A stretch of 64,000 nucleotides of DNA from NCBI RefSeq assembly GCF_028713855.1, contig NZ_JAQTNN010000011.1, positions 1-64,000 on the forward strand, given 5' to 3'. This document shows, piece by piece, positions 7,311-14,742 of this stretch (the stretch's first letter is position 1; every line of letters begins with the position of its first letter). A program made the position numbers and the translations under genes. The notes beneath the pieces were generated by a model that saw only the letters and a program-made list of their open reading frames with translations, searched no databases and had not been told where the DNA came from. The stretch comes from Sulfuricurvum sp. (lineage in GTDB: Bacteria; Campylobacterota; Campylobacteria; Campylobacterales; Sulfurimonadaceae).

Positions 7311-7391
7311 TTTCCACTTTTTCAATTTCTTTTTTTTAATTTTTAGTTTTGCCGCATCGGGCGCAGTGCGTCCGTATGTCAGCATTTTTTC
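7294..7391 (+). promoter_or_regulatory. Putative leuA attenuator structures
   Basis: CGGGCGC-AGT-GCGTCCG (about 7358-7374, one G-U pair) is a 7-bp hairpin, ten bases before TTTTTT at 7385-7390. TGCTGA within the leader Leu codons (7294-7299) is complementary to TCAGCA (7379-7384) just before that T-run. Alternative pairings of this kind are what attenuation needs. No folding calculation was made. Confidence 0.4.
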
Positions 7392-7417
7392 ATTGTTAAC
7401 TATATGAGGATATCTCT

Positions 7418-9469
7418 ATGCACACGCATACAAAATATACACCGTATCCAACGGTAAAATTGGATAAACGAGAGTGGGCGGATAAATCTGCCACAGTTGC
7501 CCCGCGATGGGTCAGTACCGATTTACGTGATGGGAATCAAGCATTAGCCAACCCGATGGGGATAGAGCAAAAAATTGCCTATTTCAAAGCATTGGTCGAG
7601 TTTGGGTTCAAAGAGATCGAGGTCGCTTACCCCAGCGCGTCACAGACGGAGTTTGATTTTTGCCGTCGTTTGATCGAGGAGGGATTAATCCCTGAGGATG
7701 TCACCATCGGAGTGCTTGTCCCCTCGATAGAGCGTCATATCATCCGTAGTTTCGAGGCATTGCACGGGGCGAAGCGGATCAATATGCACCTTTATAATCC
7801 GACCGCCACCAATCAACGCAGTGTCGTCTTTCGTCGCAGTCGTGAGCAGATCATAGAGTTGGCATTGCTGGGTGTAGAGTGTATTAAACGCGAAGCACAG
7901 AGCTTTGGCGGAGAGGTGGTGTTTGAGTATTCGCCGGAGAGCTTTTCGCAAACCGAGTTGGATTTTGCCCGCGATATCTCCAATGCGGTTATTACAGCGT
8001 GGGAACCGACGCAGGAGCATCCGATGATTTTGAACTTACCCAATACGTTGGAAGCGTGTTCGCCTAATGTCTATGCCGATCGTATCGAGTGGATGTCCAA
8101 GCATATAAAAAACCGTGAGAGCGTCATCATCAGTGTCCATCCGCACAATGACCGAGGATGCGCGGTCGCGAGTGCGGAGTTGGCGGTATTGGCAGGAGCT
8201 CAGAGAGTGGAGGGGACGATTCTTGGAAATGGCGAGCGGGCAGGAAATGTTGATTTGATTACGTTGGCGTTCAACTATTTTTCCCAAGGGATCAATCCGT
8301 GTTTGAGGGTTGAGAAAGTGGATGAGATATTAAGCCGTATCACGAGCATTACAGGGTTGAGTGTCGCCGAACGTCATCCGTATGTAGGATCGATGATCTA
8401 CACGGCGTTTTCAGGCACACACCAAGATGCGATCAAAAAGGGAATGGAACACTACAGAGGGCAAAACAGCTCCACATGGGAAGTACCGTATTTGGCGATA
8501 GACCCGCGCGATATCGGCAGAGAGTACAAAGACTCGATCCGTATCAACTCCCAATCGGGCAAAGGGGGAGTGGCGTATGTGTTAAAAGAGATCTACGGTA
8601 TCGAAGTCCCCAACGAGATGCAGACGAAGCTTGCCGACGAGGTAAAACGCATTTCGCAAAAACGAGGCGGTGAAATCAGCAGTGACGAGGTGCTTGGGAT
8701 TTATGAGGGGATGATGAAACGTAATGAAAACAGTTGGAATGCGCAGGAATACAACAACCATGCGTCGTTTGTCTCAACCTTGGCATTGCCCGTCGTTGAC
8801 TTACTTGCTCCGATAGAGGGGGAGGAAATATTGGATTTGGGATGCGGTGAGGGAACATTGGCACTTGAAATCCAAAAGAGCGGTGCGAGAGTAACGGGAG
8901 TCGATTTGAGTCACGAGATGGTAAAAAATGCAAGAGCAAAAGGGATTGATGCAACGGTAATGAGCGCTACGGAGTTGGAGTTTAAAAACCGATTTGATGC
9001 GGTTTTTTCCAATGCAGTGCTTCACTGGGTAAAAGAGAGTGAAACCGCTGTTAAAAACATCCATGATGCCTTAAACCCCCATGGAAGATTCGTCGCAGAG
9101 TTTGGAGGGGTAGGTAATTGTAAAACCGCCGTCAATGCGATGAAAGAGGTGTTTAAAAATCATCCTGAATTTGGAGTGTTTGAAGACCCGTGGTACTTTC
9201 CGAGTGTGGAAGAATATCGTACCCTCTTGGAGTCGAGCGGGTTTAGAGTAGAATACATTGAGTTAATTCCGAGACCGACCCCCGTGGATGATATCGCCAA
9301 CTGGCTTGATCTTTTCGCCAATGGGGTAACGGCTCATTTGAGTCGCGAGGAGTTTAGTGTGTTTAAAGAAGAAGCTAGTAGGATTACGAAACCGATATTA
9401 TTTGATGAGAACAACGGTTGGCATGTTGATTATGTACGTTTGAGAGTTAGAGCGGTGAGGGGGAAATAA
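7418..9469 (+). CDS. leuA: 2-isopropylmalate synthase fused to a SAM-dependent methyltransferase
   Basis: A 683-residue protein in one uninterrupted frame. Residues about 1-430 are the DRE-TIM catalytic part of the fungal/actinobacterial-type LeuA: STDLRDGNQALANPM near 34, the HPHNDRG metal/catalytic motif near 241, GNGERAGNVDL near 275, and the subdomain YLAIDPRDIGREYKDSIRINSQSGKGG near 357. The C-terminal LeuA_dimer domain that binds leucine is absent. From about residue 438 (NSWNAQEYNNHASFV) a class I methyltransferase follows, with ILDLGCGEG near 470 and VTGVDLS near 490, close to the trans-aconitate-methyltransferase type. LeuA condenses acetyl-CoA with 2-oxoisovalerate. The leucine leader upstream suggests attenuation control. 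Leucine insensitivity of the enzyme is inferred from the missing domain. The next gene starts immediately after the stop. Confidence 0.9.
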   Translation: MHTHTKYTPYPTVKLDKREWADKSATVAPRWVSTDLRDGNQALANPMGIEQKIAYFKALVEFGFKEIEVAYPSASQTEFDFCRRLIEEGLIPEDVTIGVLVPSIERHIIRSFEALHGAKRINMHLYNPTATNQRSVVFRRSREQIIELALLGVECIKREAQSFGGEVVFEYSPESFSQTELDFARDISNAVITAWEPTQEHPMILNLPNTLEACSPNVYADRIEWMSKHIKNRESVIISVHPHNDRGCAVASAELAVLAGAQRVEGTILGNGERAGNVDLITLAFNYFSQGINPCLRVEKVDEILSRITSITGLSVAERHPYVGSMIYTAFSGTHQDAIKKGMEHYRGQNSSTWEVPYLAIDPRDIGREYKDSIRINSQSGKGGVAYVLKEIYGIEVPNEMQTKLADEVKRISQKRGGEISSDEVLGIYEGMMKRNENSWNAQEYNNHASFVSTLALPVVDLLAPIEGEEILDLGCGEGTLALEIQKSGARVTGVDLSHEMVKNARAKGIDATVMSATELEFKNRFDAVFSNAVLHWVKESETAVKNIHDALNPHGRFVAEFGGVGNCKTAVNAMKEVFKNHPEFGVFEDPWYFPSVEEYRTLLESSGFRVEYIELIPRPTPVDDIANWLDLFANGVTAHLSREEFSVFKEEASRITKPILFDENNGWHVDYVRLRVRAVRGK

Positions 9470-9832
9470 ATGATTGATACAGTATTTGCAGAACGTTTCG
9501 CCCATGAGTGGGTCGAGGCGTGGAATAGCCACGATTTAGAATCAATTTTATCCCATTACAGTGATGATTTCGAGATGAGTTCGCCGTTTATTAGCTCGTT
9601 TAGCCCTGAATCGGGCGGGACGTTGAGAGGCAAAGAGGCGGTCGCTCAGTATTGGGCGGCGGCATTGGAGAAATTTAGCGATCTGCATTTCGTACTGGAT
9701 AGTGTATTTGTCGGAACGGATTCTATCGCCCTCACGTATACGTCGGTGTTGGATAAAAAGGCGGTAGAGGTTTTCTTTTTCGATGAGAACGGTAAGGTTT
9801 TTAAAGCTGCGGCGCATTATAGGGAGGGTTAA
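9470..9832 (+). CDS. SnoaL-like (NTF2-fold) protein
   Basis: A 120-residue protein with the NTF2/SnoaL pattern: FAHEWVEAWNSHDLESILSHYSDDFEMSSP at the N-terminus, a GKEAVAQYW helix near 65, and strands to the end (FFDENGKVFKAAAHY). Such proteins are small cone-shaped isomerases, hydrolases or binding modules and cannot be assigned a substrate by sequence. ATG follows the stop of the leuA-methyltransferase gene directly, so the two are surely co-transcribed and may act together. It ends two bases before the next start. Confidence 0.8.
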   Translation: MIDTVFAERFAHEWVEAWNSHDLESILSHYSDDFEMSSPFISSFSPESGGTLRGKEAVAQYWAAALEKFSDLHFVLDSVFVGTDSIALTYTSVLDKKAVEVFFFDENGKVFKAAAHYREG

Positions 9833-9834
9833 AA

Positions 9835-10431
9835 ATGAATGAAGAGACAATAGATTTTACAGAAATTGCAGATAGTATTTATAAGATGCTTTATATTGTT
9901 GCTGATTTGCGAAGAGATCTTGAAATATATCGAGGGCTATTCGATTCAAAGGAAAATGAACAAATTTTGAAAAACAATTTCCGTGAGATTGAAGCAACTA
10001 TCAGAGTAAGTATTAGTACAAGATTGATTCTTGGTGTTGCCGCACTTTTTGTCGATGGACGCAAGTCTTGTGGAGATGAAAATCTATCATTCAAGGCATT
10101 ACTAAATCGTTCTGAGAATAACTTGAGTGATAGTACAAGAAAAATTTGGGAGAATATTGAAAAAATAATTGAGCAAATGAAGATTAAAGATTTTCGGAAT
10201 AAACGCTTGGCTCATTTTGATTATGATGTACTCATGGGAAAGAAAATGATTGAAGCTACTATTCCAAATGACAAATTGGATGAAGCTCTTCAACTAGCTC
10301 AAGATTTGCTTCATCAAATTAGTTTTGACATAGGGTATTTGGATGGTTCGAAGTCGTATTTTTATACACCAATCCTGAAAGAGCATTCCCCAAAAGAATT
10401 TCTTATGAGAATTTCTAAAAAAATAAATTAA
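9835..10431 (+). CDS. AbiU2-like HEPN protein
   Basis: This 198-residue helical protein has the motif RNKRLAHFD near residues 121-129, that is R-x5-H of HEPN ribonucleases. LDEALQLAQDLLHQI follows. The layout resembles the HEPN/AbiU2 family first described in lactococcal abortive infection. HEPN domains cut RNA or serve as toxins; the activity here is not proven. It is two bases downstream of the SnoaL-like gene but its codon use is more AT-rich, suggesting separate acquisition. An alternative is a plain HEPN-fold protein without nuclease function. Confidence 0.6.
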   Translation: MNEETIDFTEIADSIYKMLYIVADLRRDLEIYRGLFDSKENEQILKNNFREIEATIRVSISTRLILGVAALFVDGRKSCGDENLSFKALLNRSENNLSDSTRKIWENIEKIIEQMKIKDFRNKRLAHFDYDVLMGKKMIEATIPNDKLDEALQLAQDLLHQISFDIGYLDGSKSYFYTPILKEHSPKEFLMRISKKIN

Positions 10432-10437
10432 CCTTTT

Positions 10438-10580
10438 TATTTATTACATACATCTGCAAATGCTCTAACCGCAGGTTCGATCTCCTCCATCTCAAATCCG
10501 CCGAATTCCATCCTCCCCCTGAATACTCATTTGTAAAATAGAGTCTGATTCCCGCTTCTTCGGCAAGATCACAATTAAGT
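10438..10580 (-). pseudogene. Relic of a MocR/aminotransferase-like C-terminus
   Basis: On the minus strand, two frames give fragments AEEAGIRLYFTNEYSGG and MEFGGFEMEEIEPAVRAFAD before a stop at about 10438. They look like the end of a PLP-dependent aminotransferase-domain regulator (MocR/PdxR type), broken by a frameshift and without its N-terminus. A related fragment with MDEIEPAVKMFAE lies at about 16240-16290. The rest of 10432-10633 holds nothing else. Confidence 0.4.
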
Positions 10581-10633
10581 GGAATTAGATAACATTATAG
10601 AAGCTTAAATTATCTAAAAAAGGAAATTGGAAA

Positions 10634-10951
10634 ATGTCAAAAATATATATTGTGGATTATGGACTTAGCGGATGTCAAGTAGCTACTAATGATAAAATAA
10701 ACAAGCTATTAGAAACAAATGGTTGGAAATGTACAGGATTTAATACTACATATTGGAAAGATATTGAAGATAAATGTGATGTCAAAAAAACAGAGCATGA
10801 TCTAAGAATGCTCATACAAAAACAAGACAGTGAATGCACAGTCACTTTATTAATTCTATGCGTTGAGAAATCAGATGTTATTGGCACAAAAAGTGATGAA
10901 ATAATTTTTGGATGCGACTTCAAATTTCCACGAACAAATAATTTTGCCTAA
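10634..10951 (+). CDS. Unknown 105-residue protein
   Basis: No family recognised. It starts MSKIYIVDYGLSGCQVATND and alternates strands and helices, as in a small alpha/beta protein. It is more AT-rich than its neighbours. AAAGGAAATTGG precedes the ATG. It stands alone between the aminotransferase relic and the flavin-reductase-like gene. N-terminal SKIYIVDYGL resembles proteins annotated as unknown next to nucleases, but I cannot support more. Confidence 0.5.
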   Translation: MSKIYIVDYGLSGCQVATNDKINKLLETNGWKCTGFNTTYWKDIEDKCDVKKTEHDLRMLIQKQDSECTVTLLILCVEKSDVIGTKSDEIIFGCDFKFPRTNNFA

Positions 10952-11020
10952 AGTAAACTATTTATCAGTAATGAAGATAGAGATTCAAGATAATTATCAA
11001 TTGGATTTAAAGGTTTTTTT

Positions 11021-11635
11021 ATGAGACGATCAGAATTTGAAGTTACCGACCCGCAAGCCATCGAATCGGTATTAAGCGAATGCGAGTACGGGGTATTGTC
11101 ACTTATGAGCCGTGGTGAGCCTTATGGAGTTGCAGTTAATTTCGCCTATCGTGAGGGTACGGTGTACTTTCACGGAAGCATTGAGGGACGCAAAGTCGAA
11201 GCGATAGGTGAGAGTGCAAAGGTGGCGTTTTTGGTCGTGAAGCCTTATGCCTATATCCCGTCCTATTTTAGCGATACGAGTGCGGCATATCCCGCGACAC
11301 AGTTTTTTACGTCGGTGCATATCAGCGGTCAAGCGGTACGGGTAAGAGATGAGCGGGAAAAAGCGTTCGGATTGACGGCACTGATGGAGACAATGCAACC
11401 GGAGGGGAAATACGACCCCATTGATGCGGGAAACCCGATTGATACGAAAATGATGGAGCTAACGGGGGTCTATAAAATCGTACCGAACGTGATGAGCCTC
11501 AAAGTCAAAGCGGGGCAAAATTTACCGAAAGAGCGGTACGATACACTTATCAAACATATAGAAGAGCGAAATGGCTCTGTGGATAATGCAACGATTCAGT
11601 TGATGCAACAATTTCAGAAACAAGCGGATGTATAA
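11021..11635 (+). CDS. Pyridoxamine 5'-phosphate oxidase family protein (NimA-like)
   Basis: This 204-residue protein has the FMN-binding split barrel: MRRSEFEVTD, ECEYGVLSLMSRGEPYGVAVNFAYREGTVYFHGSIEGRKVEAI (about 25-70), then FFTSVHISGQAVRV near 95. The family includes nitroimidazole reductase NimA and other F420/FMN proteins; the substrate is unknown here. It overlaps the next GNAT gene by one base (TAATG type), so it heads a run of tightly packed genes to 14571. A fragment resembling its C-terminus (N-L-P-K-E-R-Y-D-T) reappears at about 23318. Confidence 0.8.
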   Translation: MRRSEFEVTDPQAIESVLSECEYGVLSLMSRGEPYGVAVNFAYREGTVYFHGSIEGRKVEAIGESAKVAFLVVKPYAYIPSYFSDTSAAYPATQFFTSVHISGQAVRVRDEREKAFGLTALMETMQPEGKYDPIDAGNPIDTKMMELTGVYKIVPNVMSLKVKAGQNLPKERYDTLIKHIEERNGSVDNATIQLMQQFQKQADV

Positions 11636-12114
11636 TGCAAAAAACCATTATTTTTCGAGCTATAAAAGATCAATCGGATGCTATAGCGATCTTAGTCGGC
11701 GAACTTTTACAAGAGATTATGGATCGTATCGGTATCGACGTATTTCATTTTGATCTGGAAGAGACTAAAGAACGGCTGGTGGATTTTATAGAATCTGAAA
11801 AGAATTTTGTCTTTATCGCGATAGATGAACTATCGAATCAAATTATCGGCTTTGTGAGTAGCTACGAAGGGTATGCTTTGTATGCTGAAGGAGCTTTCGG
11901 AACAATGGCGGAGTTGTATGTTAAACCATCCTACCGTTCTCAAGGTATCGGAAAGATGTTGATTCAAGCACTAAAAGATTACGGTGATCAGAGAGGCTGG
12001 AAACGGCTTGAAGTAACAACTCCTCCGTTACCTCAGTTCGATGCGACTTTATCGTTTTATGAACGTGAAGGGTTTGAAATCTCCGGCGGACGAAAGTTAA
12101 AGAGAGTTTTGTGA
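11635..12114 (+). CDS. GNAT family N-acetyltransferase
   Basis: A 159-residue GNAT protein. The acetyl-CoA binding loop is seen in LYVKPSYRSQGIGKMLIQALKDYG (about residues 101-124), with the closing strand FYEREGFEISGGRKLKRVL. The fold transfers an acetyl group from acetyl-CoA to an amine; the acceptor is unknown. Start ATG overlaps the end of the PNPOx gene, and the stop is one base before the next start, so it is part of the 11021-14571 run. Confidence 0.85.
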   Translation: MQKTIIFRAIKDQSDAIAILVGELLQEIMDRIGIDVFHFDLEETKERLVDFIESEKNFVFIAIDELSNQIIGFVSSYEGYALYAEGAFGTMAELYVKPSYRSQGIGKMLIQALKDYGDQRGWKRLEVTTPPLPQFDATLSFYEREGFEISGGRKLKRVL

Positions 12115-12115
12115 A

Positions 12116-12694
12116 ATGGAAGAGTATTTAGTATCCACTGACATCATCGATTTCACACATCCAAAAGTAGCCGAAAAAGCACGTGAATTGGCACAAGGGT
12201 GCAGTAATGATACAGAGCTTGCGAAACACTGTTTCGAGTTCGTTCGTGATGAAATACGTCATACGGGTGATGCGGGAGAGGGGATTACAACCCTACGCGC
12301 TAGTGAAGTGCTTGAGCAAGGACAAGGGTGGTGCTATGCTAAAAGTCATCTGTTTGCCGCACTGCTTCGCGCCAACGGTATCCCAACAGCACTTTGCTAT
12401 CAACGGCTAAGCTGTTCGGAATACGTCGAGGGTATTTATTGTCTGCATGGGTTGAATGCTGTCTATCTTAAAGAGTTTGGATGGTATCGAGTCGATGCAC
12501 GCGGAAACAAAGAGGGAGTAGATGCGCAGTTTAACCCGCCATATGAAAAACTGGCATTTGAGTTGGGTAAAAATGAATACGATTTACCAGATCGGTATTC
12601 TCTGCCGCTTCCTGTGGTGATAGAAGCGTTGACAACCTGTAAAAATTATAATGAAATGGTCGGGCATTTTCCGGATATTGGATATTCAATATGA
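12116..12694 (+). CDS. Transglutaminase-like cysteine protease-fold protein
   Basis: A 192-residue transglutaminase-core protein. The triad is visible: Cys in GQGWCYAKSHLFAALLR (about residue 74), His in CLHGLNAVY (about 111) and Asp in YRVDARGNKEG (about 125). Stand-alone bacterial members of this type are usually cytosolic peptidases or amidases of unknown substrate. It ends four bases inside the next GNAT gene (ATGA overlap). Confidence 0.85.
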   Translation: MEEYLVSTDIIDFTHPKVAEKARELAQGCSNDTELAKHCFEFVRDEIRHTGDAGEGITTLRASEVLEQGQGWCYAKSHLFAALLRANGIPTALCYQRLSCSEYVEGIYCLHGLNAVYLKEFGWYRVDARGNKEGVDAQFNPPYEKLAFELGKNEYDLPDRYSLPLPVVIEALTTCKNYNEMVGHFPDIGYSI

Positions 12695-13218
12695 CTATCC
12701 AAAACAGCACTATCGACGACATCGATGAGATCTTTAGACTCTATAAAATAGCGACTGATTTCCAAAAGTCCAAGTTTTTCGTCCATTGGCCGGAGTTCAA
12801 ACGGGAACTGATCGAGACAGAGATACGCGAGAATCGTCAATGGAAGATTGTGATTGATGGACGTATAGCGTGTATCTGGGCGACAACGTTTAGTGATCCG
12901 CAGATATGGGGAGAACAAGATCGTGATCCCGCTGTCTATATTCACCGTATTGCGACCAACCCTGATTTTAGAGGGAACAATTTCGTAGCCCGAATCATCG
13001 AGTGGGCGGAACAATACGCACGAGAAAATGACAAAAGCTATATTCGAATAGATACCATCGGTGAGAACAGAGGGTTGATCGAGCATTATAAAAAATGCGG
13101 GTTCGAATATCTAGGGTATTTCAAGCTGGATTCTATCGAAGGATTACCCGACCATTATGCACTCGCGGATGCGTGTTTATTTGAGATAAAGATAAAAAAG
13201 AAAAACAATGTTAAATAG
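12691..13218 (+). CDS. GNAT family N-acetyltransferase
   Basis: A 175-residue GNAT protein with the conserved IHRIATNPDFRGNNFVARIIEWAEQYA segment (about 90-116) and C-terminal IEHYKKCGFEYLGYF. The Asn-rich pyrophosphate loop (RGNNFV) departs from the usual R/Q-x-x-G-x-G/A pattern. ATG at 12691 overlaps the transglutaminase stop, and its end overlaps the following PTP-like gene by 11 bases. The substrate is unknown. Confidence 0.85.
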   Translation: MTIQNSTIDDIDEIFRLYKIATDFQKSKFFVHWPEFKRELIETEIRENRQWKIVIDGRIACIWATTFSDPQIWGEQDRDPAVYIHRIATNPDFRGNNFVARIIEWAEQYARENDKSYIRIDTIGENRGLIEHYKKCGFEYLGYFKLDSIEGLPDHYALADACLFEIKIKKKNNVK

Positions 13219-13645
13219 TATCTTGAATTTCATCCAAATCACAGAAAATATAGCCTCATCTGGACAGCTTGATGAAGCTCAATTCGCCATAATTGCCAAT
13301 GCCGGATATGATGTAGTTATCAATCTCGCGATGCCAAATTCAGAAAATGCGATACCCTATGAGGAAGAATTGGTTACTTCTAAAAATATGGTCTATATTC
13401 ATATTCCAGTTCCGTTTGATAATCCTGAATTTTTTCATGTGCGATCATTTATTAAAGCCATGGAGACTTTTTCGGATAAAAAAATATGGGTACATTGTGT
13501 GAAGAATTATCGAGCATCAGCTTTTTTATATCATTACTTGCATAAATCACGAGGTTTTAGTATTACTGAGGCACAAAAAGCGATACTTTCATCATGGGAA
13601 CCGAATGAAATATGGCAACGGTTTATGAGTCTTGATTCTAATTAG
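13208..13645 (+). CDS. Protein tyrosine phosphatase-like protein
   Basis: A 145-residue protein resembling dual-specificity phosphatases and beta-lactamase-hydrolase-like proteins: ASSGQLDEAQFAIIANAGYDVVINL at the N-terminus, the IPVPFDNPE general-acid-type loop near 77, and HCVKNYRAS near 99. The P-loop has four residues between Cys and Arg (CX4R) rather than the canonical five. This variant is, to my recollection, shared by a small bacterial family. Substrate unknown. Overlaps the GNAT gene upstream. Confidence 0.75.
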   Translation: MLNSILNFIQITENIASSGQLDEAQFAIIANAGYDVVINLAMPNSENAIPYEEELVTSKNMVYIHIPVPFDNPEFFHVRSFIKAMETFSDKKIWVHCVKNYRASAFLYHYLHKSRGFSITEAQKAILSSWEPNEIWQRFMSLDSN

Positions 13646-13672
13646 GTATGTGCATACAATAAAGGGGGAAAT

Positions 13673-14078
13673 ATGAAACCGAGAATTAGCATGATTACAT
13701 TAGGTGTCCAAGATATGGTTCGTTCCATAGCATTTTATGAAAAATTAGGTTTTGTTCGTCAAAACGATGATAAAGAGGTCGCATTTTTCGCACTGAATGG
13801 TTCATGGCTTGGTCTTTTTGGACGTGAAGCACTTGCTAAGGATGTGCAGGTAGAATCCGGTGATTGTCAATTTTCAGGGATGACATTAGCCCATAATGTA
13901 GAGAGTGAAGCAGAAGTTGACGAAGTTTTTGCCCATGCGATTGCTTCAGGAGCCACCATAGCCGGAACCTCAAAAAGTTTTTTGGGGTGGGTACAGCGGT
14001 TATTTTAAAGATCCGGACGGATATTTTTGGGAGATAGCATACAATCCGTTTTTTTGGATTGGACCTAAAGACGAATAA
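13673..14078 (+). pseudogene. VOC (glyoxalase/dioxygenase fold) protein with a one-base frameshift
   Basis: The N-terminal part (MKPRISMITLGVQDMVRSIAFYEKLGF ... ASGATIAG) is a VOC family protein. The frame ends early at 14008. Removing one base in the T6 run at 13978-13983 restores KSFWGGYSGYFKDPDGYFWEIAYNP to a stop at 14076-14078, the standard end of this family (metal-ligand Glu in FWEIA). So the gene is complete apart from a single inserted base. It may be a real pseudogene or a base-calling error. The next gene's start overlaps or closely follows its corrected end. Confidence 0.75.
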
Positions 14079-14088
14079 AGAGACATAC

Positions 14089-14571
14089 ATGAAAAACAAA
14101 TTGCATTTACTATGCGGAAAAATGGCTTCCGGAAAATCTACCTTATCAAAAAAGCTAGTTGTAGAACATAACGCCATAGATTTGTGTGAAGATGAGCTTT
14201 TGGCAAAGCTTTATCCTGAAGAGATCAAAACGATCCAAGATTATGTCAAATACTCAGAACGTCTAAAAGAGGCGATTCGACCTCATTTAATCGATCTATT
14301 GCGAAATAATATGAATGTAGTGATCGATTTTCCGGCAAATACACAAAAGCAACGAGAATGGTTCAAAGAAATTTTAGAAATTGCAAACGTTGATCATATT
14401 CTCCATTATGTGGATAAATCCGATGATGTATGTAAGATGCAGTTGCGAAAACGAAATGAGGGATTATCTAAAGATGCTCCTTTGATTTCAGAGGAAGTAT
14501 TTGATGCGATAACTAAATATTTTGAGCTACCTCATGAAAATGAAGGGTTTAATATTATTCGATATGCGTAA
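14089..14571 (+). CDS. P-loop kinase-like ATP-binding protein (AAA_33)
   Basis: A 160-residue protein starting MKNKLHLLCGKMASGKSTLSKKL, with Walker A GKMASGKST at residues 10-18, a CEDELLAKLYPEEI helix near 38, VIDFPANTQKQREWF near 82 and LRKRNEGLSKDAP near 120 (lid arginines). It belongs to the zeta-toxin/chloramphenicol phosphotransferase-like family of small nucleotide kinases, with unknown acceptor. ATG 14089 is preferred over the upstream start at 14059, which lies inside the VOC gene. Confidence 0.8.
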   Translation: MKNKLHLLCGKMASGKSTLSKKLVVEHNAIDLCEDELLAKLYPEEIKTIQDYVKYSERLKEAIRPHLIDLLRNNMNVVIDFPANTQKQREWFKEILEIANVDHILHYVDKSDDVCKMQLRKRNEGLSKDAPLISEEVFDAITKYFELPHENEGFNIIRYA

Positions 14572-14621
14572 TAATTCTCTTCAATTTTTCAAGTAGGAAT
14601 TAATTTTATAATCTCGCGCTT

Positions 14622-14686
14622 ACTCTCCTGAGTTGGAGCATTTAGTTTAACACATGTATGCATTCCCACTCAGGAGAGTGGGAATG
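14622..14686. repeat. Dispersed palindromic element, left of the 14743 gene
   Basis: ACTCTCCTGAGT (14622-14633) is repeated inverted at 14668-14679. A second hairpin CATTCCCACT/AGTGGGAATG spans 14661-14686. A similar element at 15727-15790 flanks the other side of the secreted-protein gene. Such 'CATTCCCA...' elements are scattered in many bacterial genomes. Confidence 0.6.
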
Positions 14687-14742
14687 AGTGATACTTGACA
14701 TCAAGACGTGTATCCTGCGGAGCTTCCAGTAGCACGACTTAT

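Noticed and set aside
8729-9469. Methyltransferase as a separate gene downstream of leuA
   Set aside because: There is no stop between the two parts and no start with a ribosome site at the junction; the frame is continuous.
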